Positions 1-8,246 of a stretch of 64,000 nucleotides of DNA are shown one piece after another. The notes below the pieces were generated by a model, which had not been told where the DNA came from, did no database searches, and saw only the letters and a list, made by a program, of their open reading frames with translations. Origin of the DNA: Acidimicrobiia bacterium (GTDB lineage Bacteria; Actinomycetota; Acidimicrobiia; Spongiisociales; UBA4744); NCBI GenBank assembly GCA_029863625.1, contig JAOTUY010000008.1, forward strand, positions 1-64,000. The letters are read 5' to 3'. Each line of letters starts with the position of its first letter. The first letter of the stretch is position 1. The position numbers and the translations under genes are program-made.

Positions 1-60
1 GGGATGAAGGACGGACAATAGCGGTTATCCAAGGCAGACAACGGCTGTTGTGGCGGTCCA

Positions 61-1002
61 CTAGCCGGCAAAACGGATGATCTTAGATGCCCTAGAGCCT
101 TCGTAAATCCGGGCGGGGAGTATGGAGAAGTATTTGGTCCAGAGCCGCCAAATCAGCTGCCACTGGTCCGAACTCGGATCGATTAGTTCGATCGGTAGTC
201 CAGTGCTCAGAGCTTCGGTTCCACCAAAAACGGCTCCATGAATCTGGGGATCTTGAATGAGCGGGCCGTGGAGCCGATTGCACATCTCTTCAATGACCTC
301 GGGGGAGCGATCGGGGTTGCTGGTAATCGCAGCTCGAAGAAGGTCATCGGTATGTTCCAATGCCCTCTTGGCCTGCTGATACATGAGTCCGGTGAGGTCA
401 CTCAGGAGCGAGGCGAACAGCGGATAGGTTTCCGGCGAAGTCTGAACCTTGACGACGGCATCATCGACTGCAGCGATGATGTCTTTCGCCGAAGCGAGAG
501 TGTTGTCTCCGATCTGGAACTGAGGATCGACTGGCCCCAAATCACTGGTTGGCCCCATGATGATCCGGTGAGCGCCGAGCGCCAGGACAGTGCCAGCACT
601 CTTCGCCTTGTCTGGAACGACGACAGTCAGCTCTCGGCATCGCGTCTGCGCGGCACGAGCTAGACGGACAGCGATCTCGCCATCTCCTCCTGGAGTATCA
701 AGTAAGAGATGGAGGTCCTGGTTCGGGTTAGCGTCGTAAATGAGTTCCTCGAAGAACGTAACGCTCCATCCGAAAATCTGATCCACCACGGCAACCAACC
801 GACAGTCAAACTGCCTCTCGTAATCAAGGATCAGAGCCTGGCGTTGATAACGATCGGATTGCTCAGCATGGTACAGCGGACTCTGAACAGGAAGATCTAA
901 CTGTTGGGGATTCGCCTGGATTGGAACGCCGCTGGTTTTCCCATTCGCAGCTTCTTCGTCGCTTCTCGCGCCGCCTTGGCTTTCCGAATCCTCTCTGCCC
1001 AC
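61..1002 (-). CDS. SDH/ClpP-class serine protease-like protein
   Basis: LHLLLDTPGGDGEIAVRLARAA and AKSAGTVLALGAHRIIMGPTSDLGPVDPQF are typical of the SppA/ClpP-crotonase fold. Confidence 0.8.
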   Translation of the reverse strand: MGREDSESQGGARSDEEAANGKTSGVPIQANPQQLDLPVQSPLYHAEQSDRYQRQALILDYERQFDCRLVAVVDQIFGWSVTFFEELIYDANPNQDLHLLLDTPGGDGEIAVRLARAAQTRCRELTVVVPDKAKSAGTVLALGAHRIIMGPTSDLGPVDPQFQIGDNTLASAKDIIAAVDDAVVKVQTSPETYPLFASLLSDLTGLMYQQAKRALEHTDDLLRAAITSNPDRSPEVIEEMCNRLHGPLIQDPQIHGAVFGGTEALSTGLPIELIDPSSDQWQLIWRLWTKYFSILPARIYEGSRASKIIRFAG

Positions 1003-1142
1003 TCCTTGACTCCCTGTTCAATCCCGTCCTGGTCGTCATGATCCAGCAACGAGTGAGCACTGACCTCTACTCGATCGATCATGCCGTCTCCCTTAGATAG
1101 CCCCTTCCAGCTTATCCTCATTGTACGTCGCATATGAGACAA
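897..1142 (-). CDS. Hypothetical protein
   Basis: ORF in line with the minus-strand gene series; no recognised domain. Confidence 0.35.
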   Translation of the reverse strand: MSHMRRTMRISWKGLSKGDGMIDRVEVSAHSLLDHDDQDGIEQGVKEWAERIRKAKAAREATKKLRMGKPAAFQSRRIPNS

Positions 1143-1218
1143 GTTTCGGTTCTCGCTTCAGTCCTGCCAAGACATGAATGCCGCCGCGAATCGGTTTGCC
1201 TGGTGCCAAACCTGTTTA

Positions 1219-1467
1219 TCACGTGTCAGCATGTGCGCGCTCTTCCAACTGGGCAATCATCTCTTCTAGGTCCTGGGCGCCAAGACCTCCGGCCTCTCTA
1301 TATTCGCTCTCCAGGCGCCCTACGGCTTCCATGTCGTTTCGGTCAAAGGAATCGAGCTGTCGTTCAAGCAAGTCAATCCAGACGTCGATCTGTGCGCCGG
1401 AGATCGGCGAGGGCGGGCCGACGTGGTTCTCGATCCGGTCAAGGCGACGTTCGTGTGCAGCACTCAT
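1219..1467 (-). CDS. Hypothetical small protein
   Basis: 82 aa ORF overlapping the next gene by 4 nt; coding-like composition. Confidence 0.5.
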   Translation of the reverse strand: MSAAHERRLDRIENHVGPPSPISGAQIDVWIDLLERQLDSFDRNDMEAVGRLESEYREAGGLGAQDLEEMIAQLEERAHADT

Positions 1468-1829
1468 AGCCCGAGCCTTTCCTCGAGCGCTTCGATGCGG
1501 TGCTCTATCTCGGTGCCGCGGTGCAAATCGTTGGCGAAGGCGAGCACTGACCGGCAGGCACCCAACCGAACCGGCGCATTGGAGTGCGGTTCGGTGGCCA
1601 GCGCGACCAAGGTGCGGGCAGCTTCTGCGGATCGGTCCACGAGGATCGAAACCGCTCCATCGAATGCTTCATGCCGTATCGAGCGCATCAGGGTTCGAAA
1701 AGTTAGATCAGTGTCACGCCATCGCCGCACTGTCCGCTCGCTGACTTGGGCGGCGCGCGCGGCTTCGGTCAGCGTTGATCCAGCTGCGAGAGCGGTAGCG
1801 GCCCTATCTTTGCGGACATTTCCGGACAT
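1464..1829 (-). CDS. Helix-turn-helix protein (terminase small subunit/transposase-type HTH)
   Basis: LTEAARAAQVSERTVRRWRDTD helix-turn-helix. Confidence 0.6.
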   Translation of the reverse strand: MSGNVRKDRAATALAAGSTLTEAARAAQVSERTVRRWRDTDLTFRTLMRSIRHEAFDGAVSILVDRSAEAARTLVALATEPHSNAPVRLGACRSVLAFANDLHRGTEIEHRIEALEERLGL

Positions 1830-1953
1830 CAGTGGTCACGTGACGCGGGAAGGTTCCGGTTGAGCGTCCAAGCGCCTCGTGGAACAACCGGAACGCTCCC
1901 TGCGGCAGTTGCGCGGGTGTCGGAAAGGAGTTGCTCCACCCGTCCAAAGCCGC

Positions 1954-2256
1954 TCACCGCGGGAACCCAGAGGCCAAAAGGTTCAGTGCTTCCGTAAAGT
2001 CGTACCGTTGGTCCTTTCGGATTTCGTTGCGGGCTTCTGCAAAGGGCATAGATGCAAAACGCGAACGAATCAAAGCGACCAATTCCGGATTCTCCTTCCA
2101 GATCTCAACCTTGATCTTCTCTTTGGTGAGGCCGGGTTCCGACCGTCCGAAGCGCTGCCAAAGAAGGCGGCGTGCTTCGCTACTCACAAGCTCAGCAATC
2201 CGTTCTTCAATGGTTGCCTCGTCGGCTCTGACCTTCTGATAACTCTCATTGGCCAT
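1954..2256 (-). CDS. Hypothetical protein
   Basis: Start MANESYQK overlaps the stop of the upstream ORF. Confidence 0.5.
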   Translation of the reverse strand: MANESYQKVRADEATIEERIAELVSSEARRLLWQRFGRSEPGLTKEKIKVEIWKENPELVALIRSRFASMPFAEARNEIRKDQRYDFTEALNLLASGFPR

Positions 2257-2810
2257 CAGTGAACCTCCCTCAGCATTGGCTGGTTCCCTCTCGTCCACAG
2301 GTTGAGTCGCTGCCACGTGATCCCGTCAAGCATGCCTGGCGGTACTGGTTCAGCGATGTCAAGCGACTGGCCGGCCAGGACCATTGGCCGAGTAGTCACG
2401 TACTTGGCTCCGGCATTTGTCGCAGCTTCGATCACGTCTGATTCGGAGCGTGGCTCCGGACGAGTGCGGATCTCTGCCAGTACTTTCAGAGCCTCCTCAA
2501 GATCGGCTTGGCGCTGAGTGACTATCTCCCGAAGGCGGTCGATTCGCTCTATGGTGCCGTGTCGATAGACCAGGGCAGAGCCGTTGGCTGAGAGCTCAGC
2601 CAGAGTCGAGTCACGCTCCACGAGGAAGGGGTCGAAGATACCCCGGGACTTGAGTTCTGCGATTCGGCGGTCACCAGCTGCTTTGTCGTCTATTGCTCGA
2701 CGCAGCGCTGCCTCAGCACCACTCAAGCGGTTCCTGGCTTCCCGCACGGCTTCGTTCGCGGGTCGAATCCTGGTATCTGGGTATCTCGGCGTCGTATATG
2801 GCGTCATCAT
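2256..2810 (-). CDS. Hypothetical protein, predicted coiled coil
   Basis: 184 aa ORF in the same series with long charged helices. Confidence 0.5.
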   Translation of the reverse strand: MMTPYTTPRYPDTRIRPANEAVREARNRLSGAEAALRRAIDDKAAGDRRIAELKSRGIFDPFLVERDSTLAELSANGSALVYRHGTIERIDRLREIVTQRQADLEEALKVLAEIRTRPEPRSESDVIEAATNAGAKYVTTRPMVLAGQSLDIAEPVPPGMLDGITWQRLNLWTRGNQPMLREVH

Positions 2811-3007
2811 TGTCTCCCTTCGGGGGCGACTGGTTCTACTGGATCCCGCCCCAGGAAATGAAGTCGCGAAAAAACAGCGCGACGGCAGAATTCCGAAATG
2901 GTCTCTCCTAGAGCATTGGCTGTGTAACGCAGGAGATCTGCATCACGGCCGGAGGGAGCGCGAAAAGCAATCGTCGGCTGGCCATTTGGGCTGTCTCTGT
3001 ACTCCAT
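2807..3007 (-). CDS. Small hypothetical protein, possibly ribbon-helix-helix-like
   Basis: 66 aa ORF overlapping the next gene by 4 nt. Confidence 0.4.
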   Translation of the reverse strand: MEYRDSPNGQPTIAFRAPSGRDADLLRYTANALGETISEFCRRAVFSRLHFLGRDPVEPVAPEGRQ

Positions 3008-3165
3008 GACCGCATCATGACGATCCTTGTGACGACGTCAAGAGTTGCCTAGTTGGCGATGGTTGAAACCCTTTGGGAGCATGGAGGGTTTTGTCTAAAC
3101 TTGCTCTGGTAAGAAGAGTCTGTCGAGCCGCTGGACGGTCAAGACTCCTGAACAAGGAGCTTGAT

Positions 3166-3375
3166 ATGTCCGGCGATTTTGTTTTCCTCGAAGAGGCAGC
3201 CGCATTTCTCCGAAGGTCCCCTGCAACATTGCGATGGTGGCGCCACGCGGGCAAAGGACCCCGGTGTGCGAACGTTGGCGGCCGGGTTGTCTACCTCCGT
3301 GCGGATCTCGACCGGTGGGTCGAATCCGAGTTCGCAGCTGAAGACCGAGTGAGCCAGAAGGGCGACTGGCGATGA
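3166..3375 (+). CDS. Excisionase/MerR-like HTH DNA-binding protein
   Basis: EEAAAFLRRSPATLRWWRHAGKGPRCANVGGRVVYLRADLDRWVES; AAGGAG RBS upstream of ATG 3166. Confidence 0.75.
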   Translation: MSGDFVFLEEAAAFLRRSPATLRWWRHAGKGPRCANVGGRVVYLRADLDRWVESEFAAEDRVSQKGDWR

Positions 3376-4814
3376 CCCCGCGCAATGCCGTTTATCGCGG
3401 GTTTGGACTCGCACTGGACGAACGAGCCCTCCACGGCCTCGCAGGAGATGCGGTTCGGATGTTTCGACCGCATACAGAAGCAGCCGACGTGGCGATCCTG
3501 ATCGACCTGCTTGCCTCATTTGGAAACGCCGTGGGCCCCGGACCGTACATGGTTGCTGATGGCGCAAGGCACGGAACACGAATCAACGCAGTGTTCGTCG
3601 GTCCAACCTCACGGGCCCGCAAGGGAACCGCGCGAGCCAACGGCAACTGGCTAATGAGGCACGCAGACCCAGCCTGGTCCAGCGAATGCGTGGTTTCTGG
3701 GATCGCTTCTGGTGAGGGTCTAATCGCAGCCTTGGCAGAGCACCGCGATGGGTCCGCGCCGGACAAGAGACTGTTCGTTGTGGAGCCGGAATTCGGGCGA
3801 GTGCTCAAGGTCGCCAACCGCGACGGGTCCATCGTCTCGGCGGTCCTGAGGCAAGCCTGGGATTCCGGCGACTTGCGGAACCTTACGCGACACGAACCCC
3901 TGCGAGTCGACGGATCTCACGTCTCCATGGAGGGACACATAACAGCCCAGGAGCTGCGTCGGTATCTCACTGACGTAGAGGTCGTCAACGGCTTTGGCAA
4001 CCGCTTCCTTTGGGTCTGGGTAGAGCGATCGAAGCTCCTCCCGCACGGCGGATCACTGGGCGATGACGAGGTCAGCAGCATCGGCCGGCGGATCGGCGAG
4101 ACCCTGTCCATCGGTCGAAAGGTGGGCCGAATGCGCCGATCATCTTCTGCCGACGATTTGTGGGAAACGATGTACGTCGGTATCGATGACGAAGTCGATG
4201 GAATGCTCGGAGCGCTCCTGGCCCGAGCAGAAGCTCACCTCCTCCGGCTGTCGATGATCTATGCGCTGTTAGACCGCTCTACCGTCATCGAACCTGAACA
4301 TCTCTGGGCAGCGGCAGCGGTCTGGGACTACTCCGCCACTTCGGCCGCTCGGATCTTCGGATCATCTCACGGTGACGTGGTGGCGGATCGGATTCTCGAT
4401 GCGCTTCGAGGTGCGTCACCGAAAGCCCTCACACGGACAGACCTTCACAGATACCTGGGGAACCATGTGCGGGCTCAACGACTCGAGGCCGCCATCACCG
4501 ACCTAACACAAAGAGGCGCGGTCGAGGTCTTGAGGCAGCAGTCTGGAGGGCGTCCAAGCGACTCTCTTAGGCTGACCCCATCGGAAGATGCGAACGATGC
4601 GAAGGAAGTCCCGGGGTTCCTCCATCCGGAGGGCCTTATTGCGCTTCTTTCGCTTCGTTCGCAGACGGGCCGTGAACCGCCCTCGGCGACTCCCGGTCAG
4701 TGGAACGGGGACAAGTGCCGCTGTGGAGCCACGCTAGAACGATACGACCCTCACGGGTTCCCGTTCTGCGAGTCCTGTGGACCGCCAATTCCGATTATCA
4801 ACGGCTCACTTTGA
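3372..4814 (+). CDS. DUF3987-like mobile-element replication protein
   Basis: 480 aa between xis-like and int genes; pattern resembles DUF3987 proteins; C-terminal Cys-rich CRCGATLERYDPHGFPFCESCG. Confidence 0.55.
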   Translation: MTPRNAVYRGFGLALDERALHGLAGDAVRMFRPHTEAADVAILIDLLASFGNAVGPGPYMVADGARHGTRINAVFVGPTSRARKGTARANGNWLMRHADPAWSSECVVSGIASGEGLIAALAEHRDGSAPDKRLFVVEPEFGRVLKVANRDGSIVSAVLRQAWDSGDLRNLTRHEPLRVDGSHVSMEGHITAQELRRYLTDVEVVNGFGNRFLWVWVERSKLLPHGGSLGDDEVSSIGRRIGETLSIGRKVGRMRRSSSADDLWETMYVGIDDEVDGMLGALLARAEAHLLRLSMIYALLDRSTVIEPEHLWAAAAVWDYSATSAARIFGSSHGDVVADRILDALRGASPKALTRTDLHRYLGNHVRAQRLEAAITDLTQRGAVEVLRQQSGGRPSDSLRLTPSEDANDAKEVPGFLHPEGLIALLSLRSQTGREPPSATPGQWNGDKCRCGATLERYDPHGFPFCESCGPPIPIINGSL

Positions 4815-4844
4815 TCCGGGTCGAATCACTTCTACGGTGAAGAT

Positions 4845-6005
4845 GTGGCGCACATTCGCAAGGTAACCCATCGATCAGGCAAGTCCAGTTGGCAGGTCCG
4901 ATACCGCACGCCGGACGGACATGAGCGGGCAAAGAATTTCGCTCGGAAGATCGATGCTGAACAACATCTCACGAAGGTCGAAGGAGCGAAGCTCGACGGG
5001 CTTTGGACCGATCCACGGTCGGGTCGAATTCGCTTCGGTGAATGGGCAACGAGATGGATGCGGACTCGGCGTGATCGCCGCCCGTCAACCGTCGCCCGCG
5101 ACGAGTCAGTAATGGCCTCGCTGGTGTTCCCCCATCTTGGGGATATGCCGCTATTAGCCATCAGGTCCGACACGCTGCAGCAGTGGGTATCCCAACTGAC
5201 TGTTGATGGCTACTCGGCGGAAACTGTCCGGAAGGCTTGGCAACTCGCGAGCGGCGCGCTTCGAGCAGCCGTCGCGGCGCGACGGATTGCTCACTCACCC
5301 ACCGAAGGAGTCTCTCTGCCCAAGCTGGAGCAGGGGGAGCAGCGATTCCTATCGGCTGATGAGATTCTGAGTCTCGCTGACGCAATTGATCCCCAATACC
5401 GATGCATGGTGTTGCTTGGAGGGTTCGCGGGTCTCCGCTTCGGCGAGGTGTGCGCTCTGAAGGGACAGAGCTTCTCGGAACTCAGTCGGTCGATCACGAT
5501 CACTGAAACCCTGACCCAGGTCAAAGGAGTTATCCGCGTCGGGCCGCCCAAGACGAAAGCGTCGCGGCGATCGGTCATGCTGCCCGGTTTCGTTGTCACT
5601 GAACTCGTCGAACACTTGAAAACGTTTCCGCCAGGTGACAATGGGCTCCTCTTCGCAGCGCCAGCCGGCGGGCCGATCAGCCCGACTCATTGGAGAGGGC
5701 GCGTTTGGAAGCAATCAGTACGCGCCTCCGTAGGCGAACCCTTGCGATTCCACGAGTTGCGTCACAGCCATGTGGCGCTACTAATCGCGCAGGGTGAGCA
5801 TCCCTCAGTCATCGCCAGCCGCCTAGGACATACGTCAACGCGAGTGGTTTTGGACCGATACGGGCATCTTTTTTCTGGCATCGACGAAGCTGCAGCCGAC
5901 CGGCTCAACGACCTCGTGTCAAACTCTCGTGCGGACGCGACGCGGACGCAAGCGTCCAAAAGGGCTATTGGGAAGTCAGTCGAGCCGAGAAAAAACCCCA
6001 GTTGA
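4845..6005 (+). CDS. int: Tyrosine site-specific recombinase/phage-type integrase
   Basis: HELRHSHVALLIAQGEHPSVIASRLGHTSTRVVLDRYGHLF carries the catalytic HxxR...H...Y motif; GTG start. Confidence 0.95.
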   Translation: MAHIRKVTHRSGKSSWQVRYRTPDGHERAKNFARKIDAEQHLTKVEGAKLDGLWTDPRSGRIRFGEWATRWMRTRRDRRPSTVARDESVMASLVFPHLGDMPLLAIRSDTLQQWVSQLTVDGYSAETVRKAWQLASGALRAAVAARRIAHSPTEGVSLPKLEQGEQRFLSADEILSLADAIDPQYRCMVLLGGFAGLRFGEVCALKGQSFSELSRSITITETLTQVKGVIRVGPPKTKASRRSVMLPGFVVTELVEHLKTFPPGDNGLLFAAPAGGPISPTHWRGRVWKQSVRASVGEPLRFHELRHSHVALLIAQGEHPSVIASRLGHTSTRVVLDRYGHLFSGIDEAAADRLNDLVSNSRADATRTQASKRAIGKSVEPRKNPS

Positions 6006-6016
6006 CCTGGGGTTTT
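5992..6016. terminator. Bidirectional terminator-like hairpin between int and tRNA-Ala
   Basis: AAAACCCCAG-TTGAC-CTGGGGTTTT, 10-bp perfect stem; six-T tract on the minus strand; int stop TGA lies in the loop. Confidence 0.75.
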
Positions 6017-6022
6017 CTTGGG

Positions 6023-6096
6023 TGGAGGTGAGGGGATTTGAACCCCTGGCCTCTTCCGTGCGAGGGAAGCGCTCTGCCGGGCTGAGCTACACCCCC
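6023..6096 (-). tRNA. tRNA-Ala, anticodon CGC
   Basis: Minus strand GGGGGTGTAGCTCAGCCCGGCAGAGCGCTTCCCTCGCACGGAAGAGGCCAGGGGTTCAAATCCCCTCACCTCCA folds as a cloverleaf; anticodon loop CTCGCAC; G3:U70 alanine identity pair present. Confidence 0.93.
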
Positions 6097-6111
6097 AAGG
6101 CGGCCGGAAGT

Positions 6112-6756
6112 CTAACCCGTGGGAGAGATATCGCCGAGCCGCTGCGCCAGATCGCGGCGCAGTCGCTCTTGAACGATGGTGGAAGTGAGGTCCGCTCTGC
6201 TCCGCTCGATCAAAGCCCGGGCGACGTCGGTCGTTCGTCGCAAGCCGCCCGTCATCCCGTCCGGGTAGTCGAGGCTGGCCAACAACCCGTGGATCGTCTC
6301 CATGGCGTCCAGGGTCGACTCCGCCTCATCCATCTTCTCGGCGCGCAACAAGTCGAGCATCCTGCGGCGCATTTCGCCAACGGCCTCGCCGAGCCCGTTG
6401 AGGTAGGGAGTAACGCCGACACCCAGGTCGACCGGGAGAGGGATCGGCTTTCCGAGCGCCAAAGCGTAGCTGGTGCGGGCCTCGGCGTACTCCTTGGCGG
6501 CGTCGTCGACAAATCCCGCGTAACGGACATCCCCGTGTTCGGCCACCACGTCCGCCGCCTCGGCCACCATGGCCGATGCCTCATCCATCAATCGCTCAGA
6601 TTCCGCGAGATCGCCGCGGTGCAGGGAGCGGATGGCATTGGCGGAAGAGCGAATGACCTTGCGGCTCAGGGACAGGGCGCGCTCGCGAGCTGCGAATTTG
6701 TCATCGAGCTCGACACGAGCAGCCTCTTCGAGCGAGGTCAGATCAGGTTGATCCAC
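6112..6756 (-). CDS. Translin-family protein
   Basis: SLSRKVIRSSANAIRSLHRGD...RYAGFVDDAAKEYAEA...SLDYPDGMTGGLRRTTDVARALIERSRADLT matches the translin/TRAX pattern. Confidence 0.8.
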   Translation of the reverse strand: MDQPDLTSLEEAARVELDDKFAARERALSLSRKVIRSSANAIRSLHRGDLAESERLMDEASAMVAEAADVVAEHGDVRYAGFVDDAAKEYAEARTSYALALGKPIPLPVDLGVGVTPYLNGLGEAVGEMRRRMLDLLRAEKMDEAESTLDAMETIHGLLASLDYPDGMTGGLRRTTDVARALIERSRADLTSTIVQERLRRDLAQRLGDISPTG

Positions 6757-6765
6757 GGGATACCT

Positions 6766-7215
6766 CTAGGAGGATGAAGAGGATGACACGATCCTCAGGT
6801 GGCGCTCCTCCGGGGACTCCTCCACGGGTCGCAGATCCACGATTCTCGGAGCCACCCGACGCTGCTTGATCTGCAGGAGCATGGCGACGTACCAGGCCCC
6901 GATCGCGTCGATGACGATATGGGCGATCAGCAGAATAGAGGAGCCCTGCCAGATCGCAATGGCCAACGTGGTGGCGCCCGCCAGGGCGAGGCCGGCCAGG
7001 AACTTGCGGCGCCGGGACAGCACCCGCCGGCGAGCCAGGTCGGCACTTTCGACGGCGTGGCCGTGCACCGACGCCAGCCGCGCGGTGATGCGGTTGAATT
7101 CCTGAGTTGATTGAAGTGGAGCATTCCGCCGCGATACAAAGATCGACGGCAGAAGGTATGCCGCCCACGCTCCCGCTATCACGAGAGTGATGAGTATGGC
7201 AAGAGGGTTATCCAA
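6766..7215 (-). CDS. Hypothetical membrane protein
   Basis: Hydrophobic segments; position downstream of the moa genes. Confidence 0.6.
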   Translation of the reverse strand: MDNPLAILITLVIAGAWAAYLLPSIFVSRRNAPLQSTQEFNRITARLASVHGHAVESADLARRRVLSRRRKFLAGLALAGATTLAIAIWQGSSILLIAHIVIDAIGAWYVAMLLQIKQRRVAPRIVDLRPVEESPEERHLRIVSSSSSS

Positions 7216-7275
7216 CGCTATCTCCGCCCTTATGTGCCGAATCGAAGACTAGGAGGTTCGAACCTCAACAACAAG

Positions 7276-7785
7276 TCATCCGGAGTGCTCCGAAGGACCC
7301 GGAACGTGGTCGGAAGGCCGAGCCGAGAGCAACTCGACCGCGTGGGTGAGCGCCCGAGCAATGACCGCCGGCGACTCCTCAACTCCGGCCACCGAGCCCG
7401 GAAGATTGACGACGAGCGTCGAGCAGGCAATGCCGGCGATGGCCCGCGACAACATGCCGTGGGGGTTCACACCGAAGGTCACCGCTCGCATCGCTTCCGC
7501 CAAAGCCGGCGCCACCCGGTCGATCACCTAGGCGGTTCCTTCAGGGGTGAGATCACGTGGGCCGAACCCGGTGCCCCCGGTGGTCACTACCAGGTCGATC
7601 CCCCGGTCGATCCAGCGGCGGAGGGAGGCCGCAACCGGTTCAACGCCATCGGAAACCAGATCGAGCTGGGTGGCAAAACCGATCGACTCGAGAATCTGCA
7701 CGGCCGCCGGGCCGGACCGATCCTCTGCCTCGCCGCGACTCACCCGATCACTGATGGTGATCACCGCGGCGTTCATCGAATCCAC
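7276..7785 (-). pseudogene. moaB: MoaB/MogA-family molybdopterin protein interrupted by an in-frame amber codon
   Basis: AAVITISDRVSRGEAEDRSG...[54 protein letters not shown] in one frame; TAG at 7528-7530. Confidence 0.8.
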
Positions 7786-8246
7786 TCCCCCGACCGTCCG
7801 CCGGATTTGGCCACCAGCCGCACATCGGCGATGTGCGCCCCCCGTTCGACGCCCTTGATCATGTCGTACACCGTGAGGGCTGCGACCGAGGCGGCGGTCA
7901 TCGCTTCCATTTCAACACCGGTCCGATCGCGGGTGGAGACCGTTGCTCGAACGGACGCTCCATGACCGGCGGGCCTGACGTCGATCGATACTGCGGTGAT
8001 GGCGATCGGATGACACAACGGAATGAGCTCGGCGGTCCGCTTGGCCGCCATGATCCCGGCCACCCGGGCTACGGCCAGCGCATCTCCTTTGGGAAGGTCC
8101 CCCGCAAAAAGCCGATCGCGGGTCGAAGGGTCCATGACCACGTGTGCCTCAGCGGTCGCCTCCCGATCGGTCGTGTCCTTGCCGCCGACGTCCACCATAT
8201 GGACGTGGCCATCCTCATCGAGATGAGAGAACTCTTCGTCAACCAT
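7773..8246 (-). CDS. moaC: Cyclic pyranopterin monophosphate synthase MoaC
   Basis: MVDVGGKDTTDREATAEAHV, ELIPLCHPI, GVEMEAMTAASVAALTVYDMIK. Confidence 0.95.
   Translation of the reverse strand: MVDEEFSHLDEDGHVHMVDVGGKDTTDREATAEAHVVMDPSTRDRLFAGDLPKGDALAVARVAGIMAAKRTAELIPLCHPIAITAVSIDVRPAGHGASVRATVSTRDRTGVEMEAMTAASVAALTVYDMIKGVERGAHIADVRLVAKSGGRSGEWIR

Larger units (their letters stand above)
1..6023. mobile_element. Right end of an integrative element inserted at the tRNA-Ala 3' end (left boundary outside the window)
   Basis: Tyrosine integrase stop lies 18 bp from the tRNA 3' end; excisionase-like HTH and DUF3987-like genes precede it; no housekeeping genes in 1-6000. Confidence 0.75.

Noticed and set aside
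5929-6777. 282-aa plus-strand ORF
   Set aside because: Runs through the terminator and tRNA-Ala and is antisense to the translin gene.
7250-7280. GGTTCGAACC resembling a tRNA T-loop
   Set aside because: No acceptor, D or anticodon stems around it.
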